The position numbers were made by a program, and so were the translations under genes. This document shows positions 15,616 to 23,088 of a stretch of DNA of 37,952 bases, piece after piece. Position 1 is the first letter of the stretch, and each line of letters starts with the position of its first letter. The DNA comes from Firmicutes bacterium UBA7510 (GTDB lineage Bacteria > Bacillota > Clostridia > Tissierellales > Sedimentibacteraceae), in contig DLNM01000064.1 in the NCBI GenBank assembly GCA_002479485.1, positions 1-37,952 on the forward strand, given 5' to 3'. The notes under the pieces are model-generated. The model worked only from the letters and a program-made list of their open reading frames with translations, did not search any database and had not been told where the DNA came from.

Positions 15616-16869
15616 ATGGAAAAAAAGAAAAGTAAGGGTTATTCATATAAGGATTTATTTACTGAAAAACAATTTTTAAAAAGTGTAATCGCTAATACAT
15701 TTGGTAGACTTGGTGATTCAATTGATTCTATTGCATATGCTTGGATGGTTTATCAGATTACAGGTTCAAAGACATGGCTTGCTATTATTTGGGGTGTCAA
15801 TACATTGCCGTCAATTTTATTTCAACCATTTGCAGGTGCTTTGATTGAAAATCTAAATCAAAAAAGAGTTATTGTGTTTTGTGATTTTAGTAGGGGATTA
15901 ATAGTTTTTATAACTGGAATGCTAATGTTATTTAATAAAATTACACCAATATATTTAGTTGCTTTCACTTTTATTAATTCAACTTTAGAATCATTTAGAA
16001 TGCCAGCTGGAAATGCTATATTACCCAAAATTCTAAGCAAAGATAAATACCCTCATGGTATAGCTCTTAAATCCACTATATCAAGATTTGCAGAGCTAAT
16101 TGGATTTGGTGTTGCTGGATTTTTGATTGGAGCTATAGGCACAGGTGGTGCTATAATAGTAGATTCTGTCACATTTATATTATGCTCTATTATTATGTCA
16201 ACAATTAAATTTAAAGAGGTTAAGGAAAAAAAGGTAATCTTAAATGTAAAGAATTACTTTTTAAATTTAAAAGACGGCTTTGCATATTTTAAAACTAAGG
16301 ATATATTATTTACAATTTGCATATTTGGTTGTATAATCAATGTAATTATACTTCCTACAAATACACTTCAAGCTGCTTATGTTAGCGAAAGCTTAAACCT
16401 TGGTGCACAAGCAATATCAGTGGCAGGTGTATGTATGACGGTAGGAATGTTTTTAGGCACTGTTATTTATCCCAGCATATCAAAATACATGTCTAGAAGA
16501 AAAATCTTTAATATGTCTTGGATTTTTATGGGGTTATTTTATTTTTCTTTAGTAGGTATGAGCTATGTTTCAGGCGATATAGCCAAGTATTTGTTTTACG
16601 GAATGACTTCAGTCTTGCTTGGGCTATTGGCTGCGACCCTTAATATGATAACAACGGTACTATTTATGTCATCAGTCGATGATGATTATATAGGCAGAGC
16701 GGGAGGAATATTTAATTCCTTAGTGTCATCATCAATGCCTTTGGCTTCATTTGGCATAGCAGCTATCACACCTTTTTTTAGTGTGAATCAGATTTATAGT
16801 ATCTTTGGTATACTAGCTATAGTAATATACCTGTTATGTATAAAATTAAAAGTATTAAAAAACTTATGA
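15616..16869 (+). CDS. MFS_3-type efflux transporter (macrolide-exporter-like)
   Basis: A 417-residue major facilitator protein with about twelve hydrophobic segments. The N-terminal region (FGRLGDSIDSIAYAWMVYQITGS) and the DFSRGLIVF motif resemble the MFS_3 drug-exporter group, which includes Mef-type macrolide pumps. The substrate cannot be assigned. ATG at 15616 is chosen because GGAGG lies at 15604-15608; a longer frame open from 15514 would place the promoter and operator inside the coding region. A winged-helix regulator gene follows after about 50 nt with no terminator, so the pair is probably one operon. Confidence 0.85.
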   Translation: MEKKKSKGYSYKDLFTEKQFLKSVIANTFGRLGDSIDSIAYAWMVYQITGSKTWLAIIWGVNTLPSILFQPFAGALIENLNQKRVIVFCDFSRGLIVFITGMLMLFNKITPIYLVAFTFINSTLESFRMPAGNAILPKILSKDKYPHGIALKSTISRFAELIGFGVAGFLIGAIGTGGAIIVDSVTFILCSIIMSTIKFKEVKEKKVILNVKNYFLNLKDGFAYFKTKDILFTICIFGCIINVIILPTNTLQAAYVSESLNLGAQAISVAGVCMTVGMFLGTVIYPSISKYMSRRKIFNMSWIFMGLFYFSLVGMSYVSGDIAKYLFYGMTSVLLGLLAATLNMITTVLFMSSVDDDYIGRAGGIFNSLVSSSMPLASFGIAAITPFFSVNQIYSIFGILAIVIYLLCIKLKVLKNL

Positions 16870-16880
16870 TCAGCATTAAA

Positions 16881-16902
16881 GTGTGAAAAAAGTACTTCAC
16901 AC
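16881..16902. repeat. Palindrome before the ArsR-type regulator gene
   Basis: GTGTGAA (16881-16887) and TTCACAC (16896-16902) form a 7-bp stem with an 8-nt loop, ending 9 nt before GGAGG. It closely matches 32254-32274 upstream of meaB. Confidence 0.65.
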
Positions 16903-16921
16903 TATTTTAGTGGAGGAAACT

Positions 16922-18001
16922 ATGAAAATTAACATTTCAAATGATATAAATTACTATTTAGAAGCAGTTAGTATTCTTAACTCTTATAACAATAAAAACA
17001 GCTATTATGAAGATTTAAAAGAAGCGTTAGTGCAAAAATATAATATACCATATGAAAAATTAGAAAAAATGTTAGAAGGTATATCGGGTGTATACAATTA
17101 TGTTGTCAATAGCGTGAAAATTCCAAAGGATAAGTTAGACTTTTATTTTACTGCTGAAAATCCTGAAATACCAACTTTATGTGAATTGTTAATGCTTCCT
17201 TTAATTTATGATAATGATGAAATTAATATAAAGAATTTTTTTAAGCAAAACGAAGATGAAAAGCTTGAAAATGTAATTAAACTATTATTTTACGCATTTG
17301 ATTATGATGTAGAAATAGATAATTTTACTTACGTTGATTATATAAACCATATAAATAATTTAGATGTAGACAATGATATGAAATATAAGTATGTTTTAAT
17401 GTGCTGCAATATCAATGATTATTTTAGTCAAATTATGAGATATGTTGATGAAACTGTTGCATTGTTAAAGGAAAAAGCTAATGATTTACAGTGTATTGCT
17501 GATGAATTTGAAAAAATTACAAAGCTGGATATAGAAAAATACGGAGATAATTTTTTTACAAAATATGAAATTCAGATAGATATATCTAATGATATAGTTA
17601 TTAAACCAAGTATAATGGCACCAAACTATTTAATGATGAAGCCATATGATATATATGAGGATAAAAACTTGCATATAAATATGGGTGTTTGTGTTAAAAC
17701 TATAAATGAATTAAAAAAAGAGTACTTTATAAGTGATGAAAAAACTATATCTATATTAAAGGCTATGGGAGATAAGAGCAAATTTGATATATTAAAGAGT
17801 ATTAAAGAAAAAGAAATGTATGGTGCTGAAATAGCGAAGATGCTTAATCTTACAACTGCTACAGTATCGCATCACATGTCAAATTTATATAATTTATCTT
17901 TAGTAAATATTATAACCAATAATAATAAGGTCAACTATACATTGAATAAAGAATCAATAAGAGAATTAATAAGCATACTTGAGAGAATTTTCTTAAAATA
18001 A
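16922..18001 (+). CDS. Regulator with C-terminal ArsR-type winged helix
   Basis: A 359-residue protein. The first 265 residues are an unrecognised, acidic, mainly helical domain that may sense a ligand. The C-terminal 85 residues form an ArsR-type winged helix (LKAMGDKSKFDILKSIKEKE, then the recognition-helix region LNLTTATVSHHMSNL). ATG at 16922 is selected because GGAGG lies at 16912-16916; a GTG at 16883 lies inside the upstream palindrome. The gene follows the MFS exporter closely, so it is the likely local repressor. No metal-binding cysteine cluster is seen, so it is unlikely to be a classical arsenic sensor. Confidence 0.8.
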   Translation: MKINISNDINYYLEAVSILNSYNNKNSYYEDLKEALVQKYNIPYEKLEKMLEGISGVYNYVVNSVKIPKDKLDFYFTAENPEIPTLCELLMLPLIYDNDEINIKNFFKQNEDEKLENVIKLLFYAFDYDVEIDNFTYVDYINHINNLDVDNDMKYKYVLMCCNINDYFSQIMRYVDETVALLKEKANDLQCIADEFEKITKLDIEKYGDNFFTKYEIQIDISNDIVIKPSIMAPNYLMMKPYDIYEDKNLHINMGVCVKTINELKKEYFISDEKTISILKAMGDKSKFDILKSIKEKEMYGAEIAKMLNLTTATVSHHMSNLYNLSLVNIITNNNKVNYTLNKESIRELISILERIFLK

Positions 18002-18066
18002 TTTGTGTATTGACTTACTCGATAAATCATAATATTAAATGTATTTGTTTTGTAACATTATATGTA

Positions 18067-18110
18067 TTGACTTAGTAGTATTTACATATTATACTAATAT
18101 AGTATAATAT
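18067..18110 (+). promoter_or_regulatory. Overlapping promoters under a 25-bp perfect dyad
   Basis: TTGACT (18067-18072) and TATACT (18090-18095) are separated by 17 nt. A second set, TTTACA (18081-18086) and TATAAT (18103-18108), overlaps it. The dyad 18086-18110 has 10-bp arms (ATATTATACT and its inverse) around AATAT and covers both -10 regions. A bound repressor would block both promoters. A further weak TTGACT box lies at 18010-18015. Confidence 0.6.
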
Positions 18111-18129
18111 CCGTAGGATATTTAAAATG

Positions 18130-18148
18130 TTTCAAATGTAGTTTGAAA
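18130..18148. repeat. Hairpin at the 5' end of the resistance-operon leader
   Basis: TTTCAAA-TGTAG-TTTGAAA, followed by TATGG. Its frame (AATG, palindrome, TATGG) matches the dispersed palindrome family. Confidence 0.5.
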
Positions 18149-18191
18149 TATGGTGTAATAACCCTTTAAGAAATAAAGGAGATTGATAGAG

Positions 18192-18212
18192 ATGAGAAAA
18201 ATATTCTTTTAA
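18192..18212 (+). CDS. Six-codon leader ORF (MRKIFF)
   Basis: The ATG at 18192 has AAGGAG at 18176-18181 about 10 nt upstream and encodes MRKIFF, then TAA. A well-placed Shine-Dalgarno sequence before so short an ORF, followed by a terminator, is the layout of ribosome-stalling attenuators known for antibiotic-resistance genes. Part of the ORF (AAAATATT) can pair with AATATTTTC near 18249. The function is inferred; no stalling data are implied. Confidence 0.55.
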   Translation: MRKIFF

Positions 18213-18270
18213 ACTAACAAAATTAAATAGTTAGAGTATGAATGTAAACAATATTTTCAATAAAAAGCAT

Positions 18271-18296
18271 AATGCAATTTAATTGCATTGTTTTTG
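18271..18296 (+). terminator. Leader terminator 1 (attenuator candidate)
   Basis: AATGCAAT-TTA-ATTGCATT followed by GTTTTTG, about 60 nt after the leader ORF. Confidence 0.65.
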
Positions 18297-18415
18297 TTGC
18301 AAACATACTTTTGAAAGAATAATCTCAGCACTATATGAAGAAATTGATGTTTTAAAATATATAAGGCTAAAGTCTAAGCATATGCCTTATTACACATGTC
18401 ATTTACTAGACGGTG

Positions 18416-18441
18416 AGATTGTATTTATACAATCTTTTTTT
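18416..18441 (+). terminator. Leader terminator 2 (attenuator candidate)
   Basis: AGATTGTA-TTTA-TACAATCT followed by six further T residues. AAGGC (about 18363) and GCCTT (about 18384 and 18444) upstream and downstream allow competing pairings. Confidence 0.7.
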
Positions 18442-18471
18442 ATGCCTTAAATCAATTTGTATTATTTTTAT

Positions 18472-18521
18472 ACGCAAAAATCCCTGAGACGAGATTATTC
18501 TTGTTTGAGGGATTTTTGCGT
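18472..18521 (+). promoter_or_regulatory. Long leader hairpin just before the ribosomal-protection gene
   Basis: A perfect 14-bp base (18472-18485 with 18508-18521; ACGCAAAAATCCCT and its inverse) is extended by further pairs and G-U wobbles to a 4-nt loop. There is no downstream T-tract, and the right arm ends about 16 nt before GGAG. It may act on translation or as a third regulatory hairpin. The 544-nt interval 18002-18545 is therefore entirely leader and promoter. Confidence 0.6.
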
Positions 18522-18545
18522 TATAAATTTAAAAATGGAGAATTG

Positions 18546-20522
18546 ATGAATACAAATAAAACAATTAATAAGATTAATACCATTAATCTGGGAATAGTTG
18601 CCCACGTAGATGCAGGCAAAACAACAGTAACAGAAAATCTTTTATATCACGGACACGTGATAGATAAAATAGGAAGAGTTGATAATGGTGATACTCAAAC
18701 AGATACTATGGAGCTTGAGAAAGCAAGAGGTATAACAATAAAGGCTTCAGCTATATCTTTTAATTACAAAGATGTAAAAATAAATATTTTAGATACACCT
18801 GGGCATGTAGATTTTATATCAGAGGTGGAACGCTCACTAAGTGTACTTGATGGTGCTGTGCTTGTAGTTTCAGCCGTAGAGGGTGTTCAATCACAAACAA
18901 AGGTACTGTTTAATACCCTAAAAAAGCTTAACATACCAACAATAATATTTATAAACAAGCTTGATAGGATAGGATCTAATGCAAATAAAGTATATAAAGA
19001 AATTCGCAAGCTGCTTAGTGATAAAGCTGTTTTGATGCAGACTTGCTTAAATGAAGCAAGTAAGGAAATAAAAATTATTGATAGCTTTGATAGTGAAGAA
19101 CTGTACAACAGGCTGATGGATGTATTGTCAGAACTTGATGAAGAAATTTTAAACGAATATTTAGAAAAGGAATATGTAAATAAAGAGCTTATAAACAAAA
19201 AAATATCATTATATTCAAGTGAAGGTTTGATTTATCCAGTATTTCTAGGTTCAGCTGGATTAAATATAGGCACAGATTTACTGCTAAATAAAATTCTTAA
19301 TTATTTTTCAATAAACAATAATAACGATAATGAATTATCAGGAGTTGTATTCAAAATTGAAAGAACAGCTTCAAATGAGAAAAAGGCATATGTAAGAATG
19401 TTTGGAGGAGAAGTAAATGTAAGAGATGTTATAAGAATAGATGATGAAACTCTTGAAAAGGTAAAGAAAATAAGTAGTCTAGAGAACGGCCGTACCTTTG
19501 ATGGCAAAAAAATTTCATGCGGAGATATAGGAATAATTCACGGTATTTCTTGTATGAAAATAGGCACTGTCATTGGGAAAAAGAGTGATAAATTAAGGCA
19601 CGTTTCACTTGCAAGACCAACTTTAAAAACTAAGATTTCTTTAGTTGATGGAGAAGATAACCATAAATTATACATGGCACTTCTTAATTTAAGTGACGAA
19701 GATCCTCTTTTAGAGTTAGAGACTGATGACTCTAATGGAGATATTTATATTAACTTATTTGGTGAGGTGCAAAAGGAGATAATTTATTCTGTTTTAAAGG
19801 CACAGTATGGCTTAAACATACAATATTCAAACAATCAGACTATTTATAAGGAAACAGTATGTGGAATAGGAAATGCCATGATGTACGAGGGTCAAAAGTT
19901 AAATATGTTTCATGCTACTGTTGGAATTAAAGTAGAGCCATTAGAAAGAGGTGCAGGACTACATTATAAATCAAATGTTACAACTGGATTTTTACCTAAA
20001 TCGTTTCAAAATGCTATCCAGGAAGCAGTATTCGAAACATGTAAATACGGATTATATGGATGGGAAATTACCGATATGGAAGTAACACTTGTTGATAGCG
20101 AATACAATAGCGTAGAAAGTACTCCGTCGGATTTCAGAAATCTTACTCCTATGGTTCTAATGGAGGCTATAGATAATGCTAAAACAAGACTTTTAGAGCC
20201 AATAAATGAGTTTGAGTTAAGCGTACCCGAATATGCAATTAGTAAATCAATGTTTGATTTGAAAATGATGGGTGCTGAATTTGACGGTCCAAATTTAGTT
20301 GGTGATGATTATGTTCTAAATGGTCTTATACCAGTTGAAAATTCTAAGGATTATCAAATTAAAATTGCGTCCTATACTGAGGGAAAAGGAATATTTATTA
20401 CAAAGTTCAGTGGTTACAGAAATACAGTATTTGATGAAAGCAAGATTTGCAAGCGAAGTATTATAAATCCTCTTAATAAGAAGGAATATATAATGTATAA
20501 GCTTAATGTAATAAGAAATTAA
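18546..20522 (+). CDS. Tet-type ribosomal protection GTPase (TetB(P)-like)
   Basis: A 658-residue EF-G-like GTPase. G motifs: AHVDAGKT (G1), DTPGHVDF (G3) and NKLDR (G4), with ARGITIKAS in switch I. The C-terminal part carries the domain-IV loop pattern YNSVESTPSDFRNLTP, typical of tetracycline ribosomal protection proteins rather than EF-G. The sequence is closer in memory to clostridial TetB(P) than to Tet(M). Such proteins release tetracycline from the ribosomal A site. ATG at 18546 is chosen because GGAG lies at 18537-18540; an upstream TTG at 18501 lies inside the leader hairpin. The ABC-F gene follows after 19 nt, so both are probably regulated by the same leader. Actual tetracycline resistance is not proven by sequence. 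Confidence 0.85.
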   Translation: MNTNKTINKINTINLGIVAHVDAGKTTVTENLLYHGHVIDKIGRVDNGDTQTDTMELEKARGITIKASAISFNYKDVKINILDTPGHVDFISEVERSLSVLDGAVLVVSAVEGVQSQTKVLFNTLKKLNIPTIIFINKLDRIGSNANKVYKEIRKLLSDKAVLMQTCLNEASKEIKIIDSFDSEELYNRLMDVLSELDEEILNEYLEKEYVNKELINKKISLYSSEGLIYPVFLGSAGLNIGTDLLLNKILNYFSINNNNDNELSGVVFKIERTASNEKKAYVRMFGGEVNVRDVIRIDDETLEKVKKISSLENGRTFDGKKISCGDIGIIHGISCMKIGTVIGKKSDKLRHVSLARPTLKTKISLVDGEDNHKLYMALLNLSDEDPLLELETDDSNGDIYINLFGEVQKEIIYSVLKAQYGLNIQYSNNQTIYKETVCGIGNAMMYEGQKLNMFHATVGIKVEPLERGAGLHYKSNVTTGFLPKSFQNAIQEAVFETCKYGLYGWEITDMEVTLVDSEYNSVESTPSDFRNLTPMVLMEAIDNAKTRLLEPINEFELSVPEYAISKSMFDLKMMGAEFDGPNLVGDDYVLNGLIPVENSKDYQIKIASYTEGKGIFITKFSGYRNTVFDESKICKRSIINPLNKKEYIMYKLNVIRN

Positions 20523-20541
20523 GTGATAGGGAGGAATGTAT

Positions 20542-22128
20542 ATGTCACAGATAAAAGTAAGTAATTTAACATTTAGTTATGATACAAACTATGAAAATAT
20601 ATTTGAAAATGTGTCATTTGAAATAGACACTGACTGGAAGCTTGGCTTTATAGGTAGAAATGGAAGAGGAAAGACAACATTTTTAAATTTATTGCAGGGT
20701 AAATTTAAATACAGTGGAACAATAACAAGTGCTGTTAGTTTTGACTATTTTCCATTTGAAGTAAATATGGAGGAAAATACATTAAAGGTTATTAAAAATA
20801 TTATTGCACCATTTTCAGAATGGGAAGAAAAAATGGACTTATATATAAAAGAAAATTCAGAAACCTCTATGGTTGAGTATGGCAAAATACTTGACTTATA
20901 TATGAACCATGACGGATATATAATTGACGAGCTTATAGAAAAGGAAATAAGAAAACTTGACGTTGAAGTAGATGTGCTTGACAGAAGTTTCAATACTCTT
21001 AGTAATGGTGAAAGAACTAAGCTAATGTTAGCTGCATTATTTCTGAAAAAGAACAATTTTTTGCTTATCGATGAGCCAACAAATCATCTAGACACAGAAG
21101 GTAGAGAAAGTGTAGCAAGGTATTTAAATTCTAAAAAAGGGTTTATTTTAGTATCCCATGATAGACATTTTGTAGATAAGATTGTTGACCATATTATTTC
21201 AATAAATAAAAGTGATATTGAAATACAAAAGGGTAATTTCACAAGCTGGAACTACAACAAAGAACTTCAGGATAATTATGAGATAGCACAAAATGATAAG
21301 CTAAAAAAAGAGATTAAGCACCTTGAAGAAGCTTATAAAAGAGCCCAAAAATGGAGTACACTTCAAGAAAACACAAAAATAGGTGCTGGGGTAGCAGATA
21401 AAGTCAATAATAGAGGTTTTATAGGTGCCCAAGCTGCCAGAATGATGAAAAAGGCAAAGTGTACAGAAAAGCGTAAAGAAAAAGCAATTGATGATAAGAA
21501 AAAGCTATTGAAAAATATAGAAAGAGCAGATAACCTTAAAATTCATCCACAAAACTATTTAAAGACTAAATATATTAATATTGATAATTTATCCATTAGT
21601 TACGGAGAAAATAAATTGTTTGACGGACTTAGCTTCACTGTAAATGAAGGAGATAGAGTAGCCCTAAGAGGTAAAAATGGATGCGGTAAATCAAGCATTA
21701 TCAAACTTATACTAGGAGAAGATATAGACTATACTGGAAATGTTAATATAGGTAATAAGTTAACTATGTCATATATATCACAGGACACATCACACTTAAA
21801 AGGTAGCTTTAAGGAATATGTTGAAAGTGAAGCAATAGATGAAAGTCTATTTAGAGCAATACTAGCAAAGCTTGATTTTAATCCAAACTCAATCGACAAA
21901 GATTTGTCGGAACTTAGTGCAGGACAAAAAAAGAAAGTTTTGATAGCAAAAAGCCTTTCTCAAAAATCAAACTTGTATATCTGGGATGAGCCATTGAACT
22001 ATATAGACATAATTTCAAGGATGCAAATAGAAAAGCTAATATTAGAATACAAGCCAACAATGATATTTGTAGAACATGACTATATGTTTAATGAAAATGT
22101 AGCAACTAAGTTAATACAACTAAGCTGA
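20542..22128 (+). CDS. Lsa/CplR-like ABC-F ribosomal protection protein
   Basis: A 528-residue protein with two ATPase cassettes and no membrane domain. Cassette 1: Walker A GRNGRGKTT, signature LSNGERTKL, Walker B LLIDEPTNHLD. Cassette 2: GKNGCGKSS, LSAGQKKKV, and LYIWDEPLNYID, the last being characteristic of Lsa-type proteins. The inter-cassette helical linker (about residues 240-330) contains the domain that reaches into the ribosome. Lsa/CplR/VmlR-class proteins displace lincosamides, pleuromutilins and streptogramin A. ATG at 20542 is chosen because GGGAGG (20529-20534) is too close to the earlier ATG at 20536. It probably forms an operon with the Tet-type GTPase. Confidence 0.85.
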   Translation: MSQIKVSNLTFSYDTNYENIFENVSFEIDTDWKLGFIGRNGRGKTTFLNLLQGKFKYSGTITSAVSFDYFPFEVNMEENTLKVIKNIIAPFSEWEEKMDLYIKENSETSMVEYGKILDLYMNHDGYIIDELIEKEIRKLDVEVDVLDRSFNTLSNGERTKLMLAALFLKKNNFLLIDEPTNHLDTEGRESVARYLNSKKGFILVSHDRHFVDKIVDHIISINKSDIEIQKGNFTSWNYNKELQDNYEIAQNDKLKKEIKHLEEAYKRAQKWSTLQENTKIGAGVADKVNNRGFIGAQAARMMKKAKCTEKRKEKAIDDKKKLLKNIERADNLKIHPQNYLKTKYINIDNLSISYGENKLFDGLSFTVNEGDRVALRGKNGCGKSSIIKLILGEDIDYTGNVNIGNKLTMSYISQDTSHLKGSFKEYVESEAIDESLFRAILAKLDFNPNSIDKDLSELSAGQKKKVLIAKSLSQKSNLYIWDEPLNYIDIISRMQIEKLILEYKPTMIFVEHDYMFNENVATKLIQLS

Positions 22129-22130
22129 TA

Positions 22131-22150
22131 TACATTGTCTCAACAATGTA
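22131..22150. repeat. Palindrome between the ABC-F and DJ-1-like genes
   Basis: TACATTGT-CTCA-ACAATGTA, a perfect 8-bp stem. There is no T-tract, so it need not end transcription. The loop keeps the TGTCTCA motif of the palindrome family. Confidence 0.6.
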
Positions 22151-22189
22151 AATTATATAAAACAATACAAAAATAAAAAGGAGAAGAGT

Positions 22190-22771
22190 ATGAAAAAAGT
22201 AGCCGTTTTAATTTACCCTAAGTTTTGTAATTTTGAAATAAGTGTTGCATTAGAAATGTTAGCAATAGCAGAGAAAGGAATAACAGTATTTGCGAAAAAT
22301 AAAGAACCAATTAAAAGTGAAGAGGGATTAAGTGTAGTATGTGATTTGACAATTGATAATCTTAATATTGACGATTATGATTCACTGATATTACCAGGAA
22401 ATATGGATTTAAGACCTATTATAACCGATAAAGAAACAATGGATTTCATAAAAAAATTTGATAGACCTGATATGAAAATTGGTGCAATATCAAGTTCACC
22501 AATATTATTGTTGAAAAATGGCATGCTCGATAATAAGAAATTTTTAGCAGGTGTTGATAAGGAATGGTTTATTGAAGAAGGCTTTACTTATGAAGATATG
22601 AAGAATTTGATTGACGTACCAATGTTATTTAAAAATCCAATACCCGAAGGATATGTTAAGGACGGTAATATAATTACTTCTGTAGCATGGCATTTTCGTG
22701 AGTGGGCTATGGAGTTTGGAAGAATGTTAGGATTAGAAGTATTTCCAAAATCTTATGGTTTAGAAAAGTAA
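22190..22771 (+). CDS. DJ-1/PfpI-family protein with Ser at the nucleophile position
   Basis: A 193-residue class I glutamine amidotransferase-like fold. The glutamate that normally supports the nucleophile is visible in NFEISVALEML (E16). The nucleophile elbow, usually Ile-Cys-x-Gly/Ser-Pro, reads GAISSSPILLLKNGML (residues 98-113), with S101 in place of cysteine. Thiol-based chemistry is therefore unlikely at this site, so a hydrolase, chaperone or sensory role is open. AAAAGGAGAAG precedes the ATG. It follows the resistance genes without a clear terminator and may be co-transcribed. Confidence 0.75.
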   Translation: MKKVAVLIYPKFCNFEISVALEMLAIAEKGITVFAKNKEPIKSEEGLSVVCDLTIDNLNIDDYDSLILPGNMDLRPIITDKETMDFIKKFDRPDMKIGAISSSPILLLKNGMLDNKKFLAGVDKEWFIEEGFTYEDMKNLIDVPMLFKNPIPEGYVKDGNIITSVAWHFREWAMEFGRMLGLEVFPKSYGLEK

Positions 22772-22800
22772 TTCAAATCAAAAATTCCAATGACATAATA

Positions 22801-22840
22801 AAAATAAAAAGATGATTTTATAAAGTCATCTTTTTATTTT
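22801..22840 (+). terminator. Terminator after the DJ-1-like gene
   Basis: A perfect 15-bp stem (22801-22815, 22826-22840; core AAAAAGATGA/TCATCTTTTT) ending in T-rich sequence. Confidence 0.85.
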
Positions 22841-22988
22841 CTTGGATGAAATTATCAATATTAATGCATCAGATGATGGTATTCATGATGTAACATAGGT
22901 AATAGAGGCTTTGATGGCGGAAGAAAATAGAATATAATTAAAAATTATAATAATAACCATATCAATTCAATTAAGAGAGATGGTTATT
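22841..22988. other. Intergenic region with a terminator-like stem and possible gene remnant
   Basis: The 317-nt gap 22772-23088 holds the preceding terminator, a short in-frame stretch (22842-22898, including IINASDDGIHDV-like residues) and a 9-bp stem AATAACCAT/ATGGTTATT (22952-22960, 22980-22988) with a T-rich tail. The stretch may be debris from an older gene; I see no intact ORF. Confidence 0.35.
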
Positions 22989-23004
22989 TTATTATAAAAA
23001 GTAC

Positions 23005-23060
23005 TTGAAAAAATTTCTTATATGTATTATTATATAAACATAAGTTTATATGATATAAAC
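23005..23060 (+). promoter_or_regulatory. Promoter and three-half-site operator of the pseudouridine operon
   Basis: TTGAAA (23005-23010) and TATTAT (23028-23033) are separated by 17 nt. The dyad ATATAAAC-ATAA-GTTTATAT (23032-23051) starts at the -10, and a third half-site ATATAAAC follows at 23053-23060. This placement suits repression by a winged-helix protein. Confidence 0.6.
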
Positions 23061-23088
23061 AAACGCTTATAGCATGAGGTGATGGTTG

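Noticed and set aside
18335..18355. Second hexapeptide leader ORF (MKKLMF)
   Set aside because: It resembles MRKIFF in length and lies before terminator 2, but no ribosome-binding site is at usable distance.
18501..18545. Longer N-terminus of the Tet-type GTPase from TTG 18501
   Set aside because: It starts inside the leader hairpin without a Shine-Dalgarno sequence; homologous proteins begin close to the INLGIVAHVDAGKT motif.
18546..22128. Recently acquired mobile resistance island
   Set aside because: Base composition and codon use look like the neighbours, and no integrase, transposase or terminal repeats are present.
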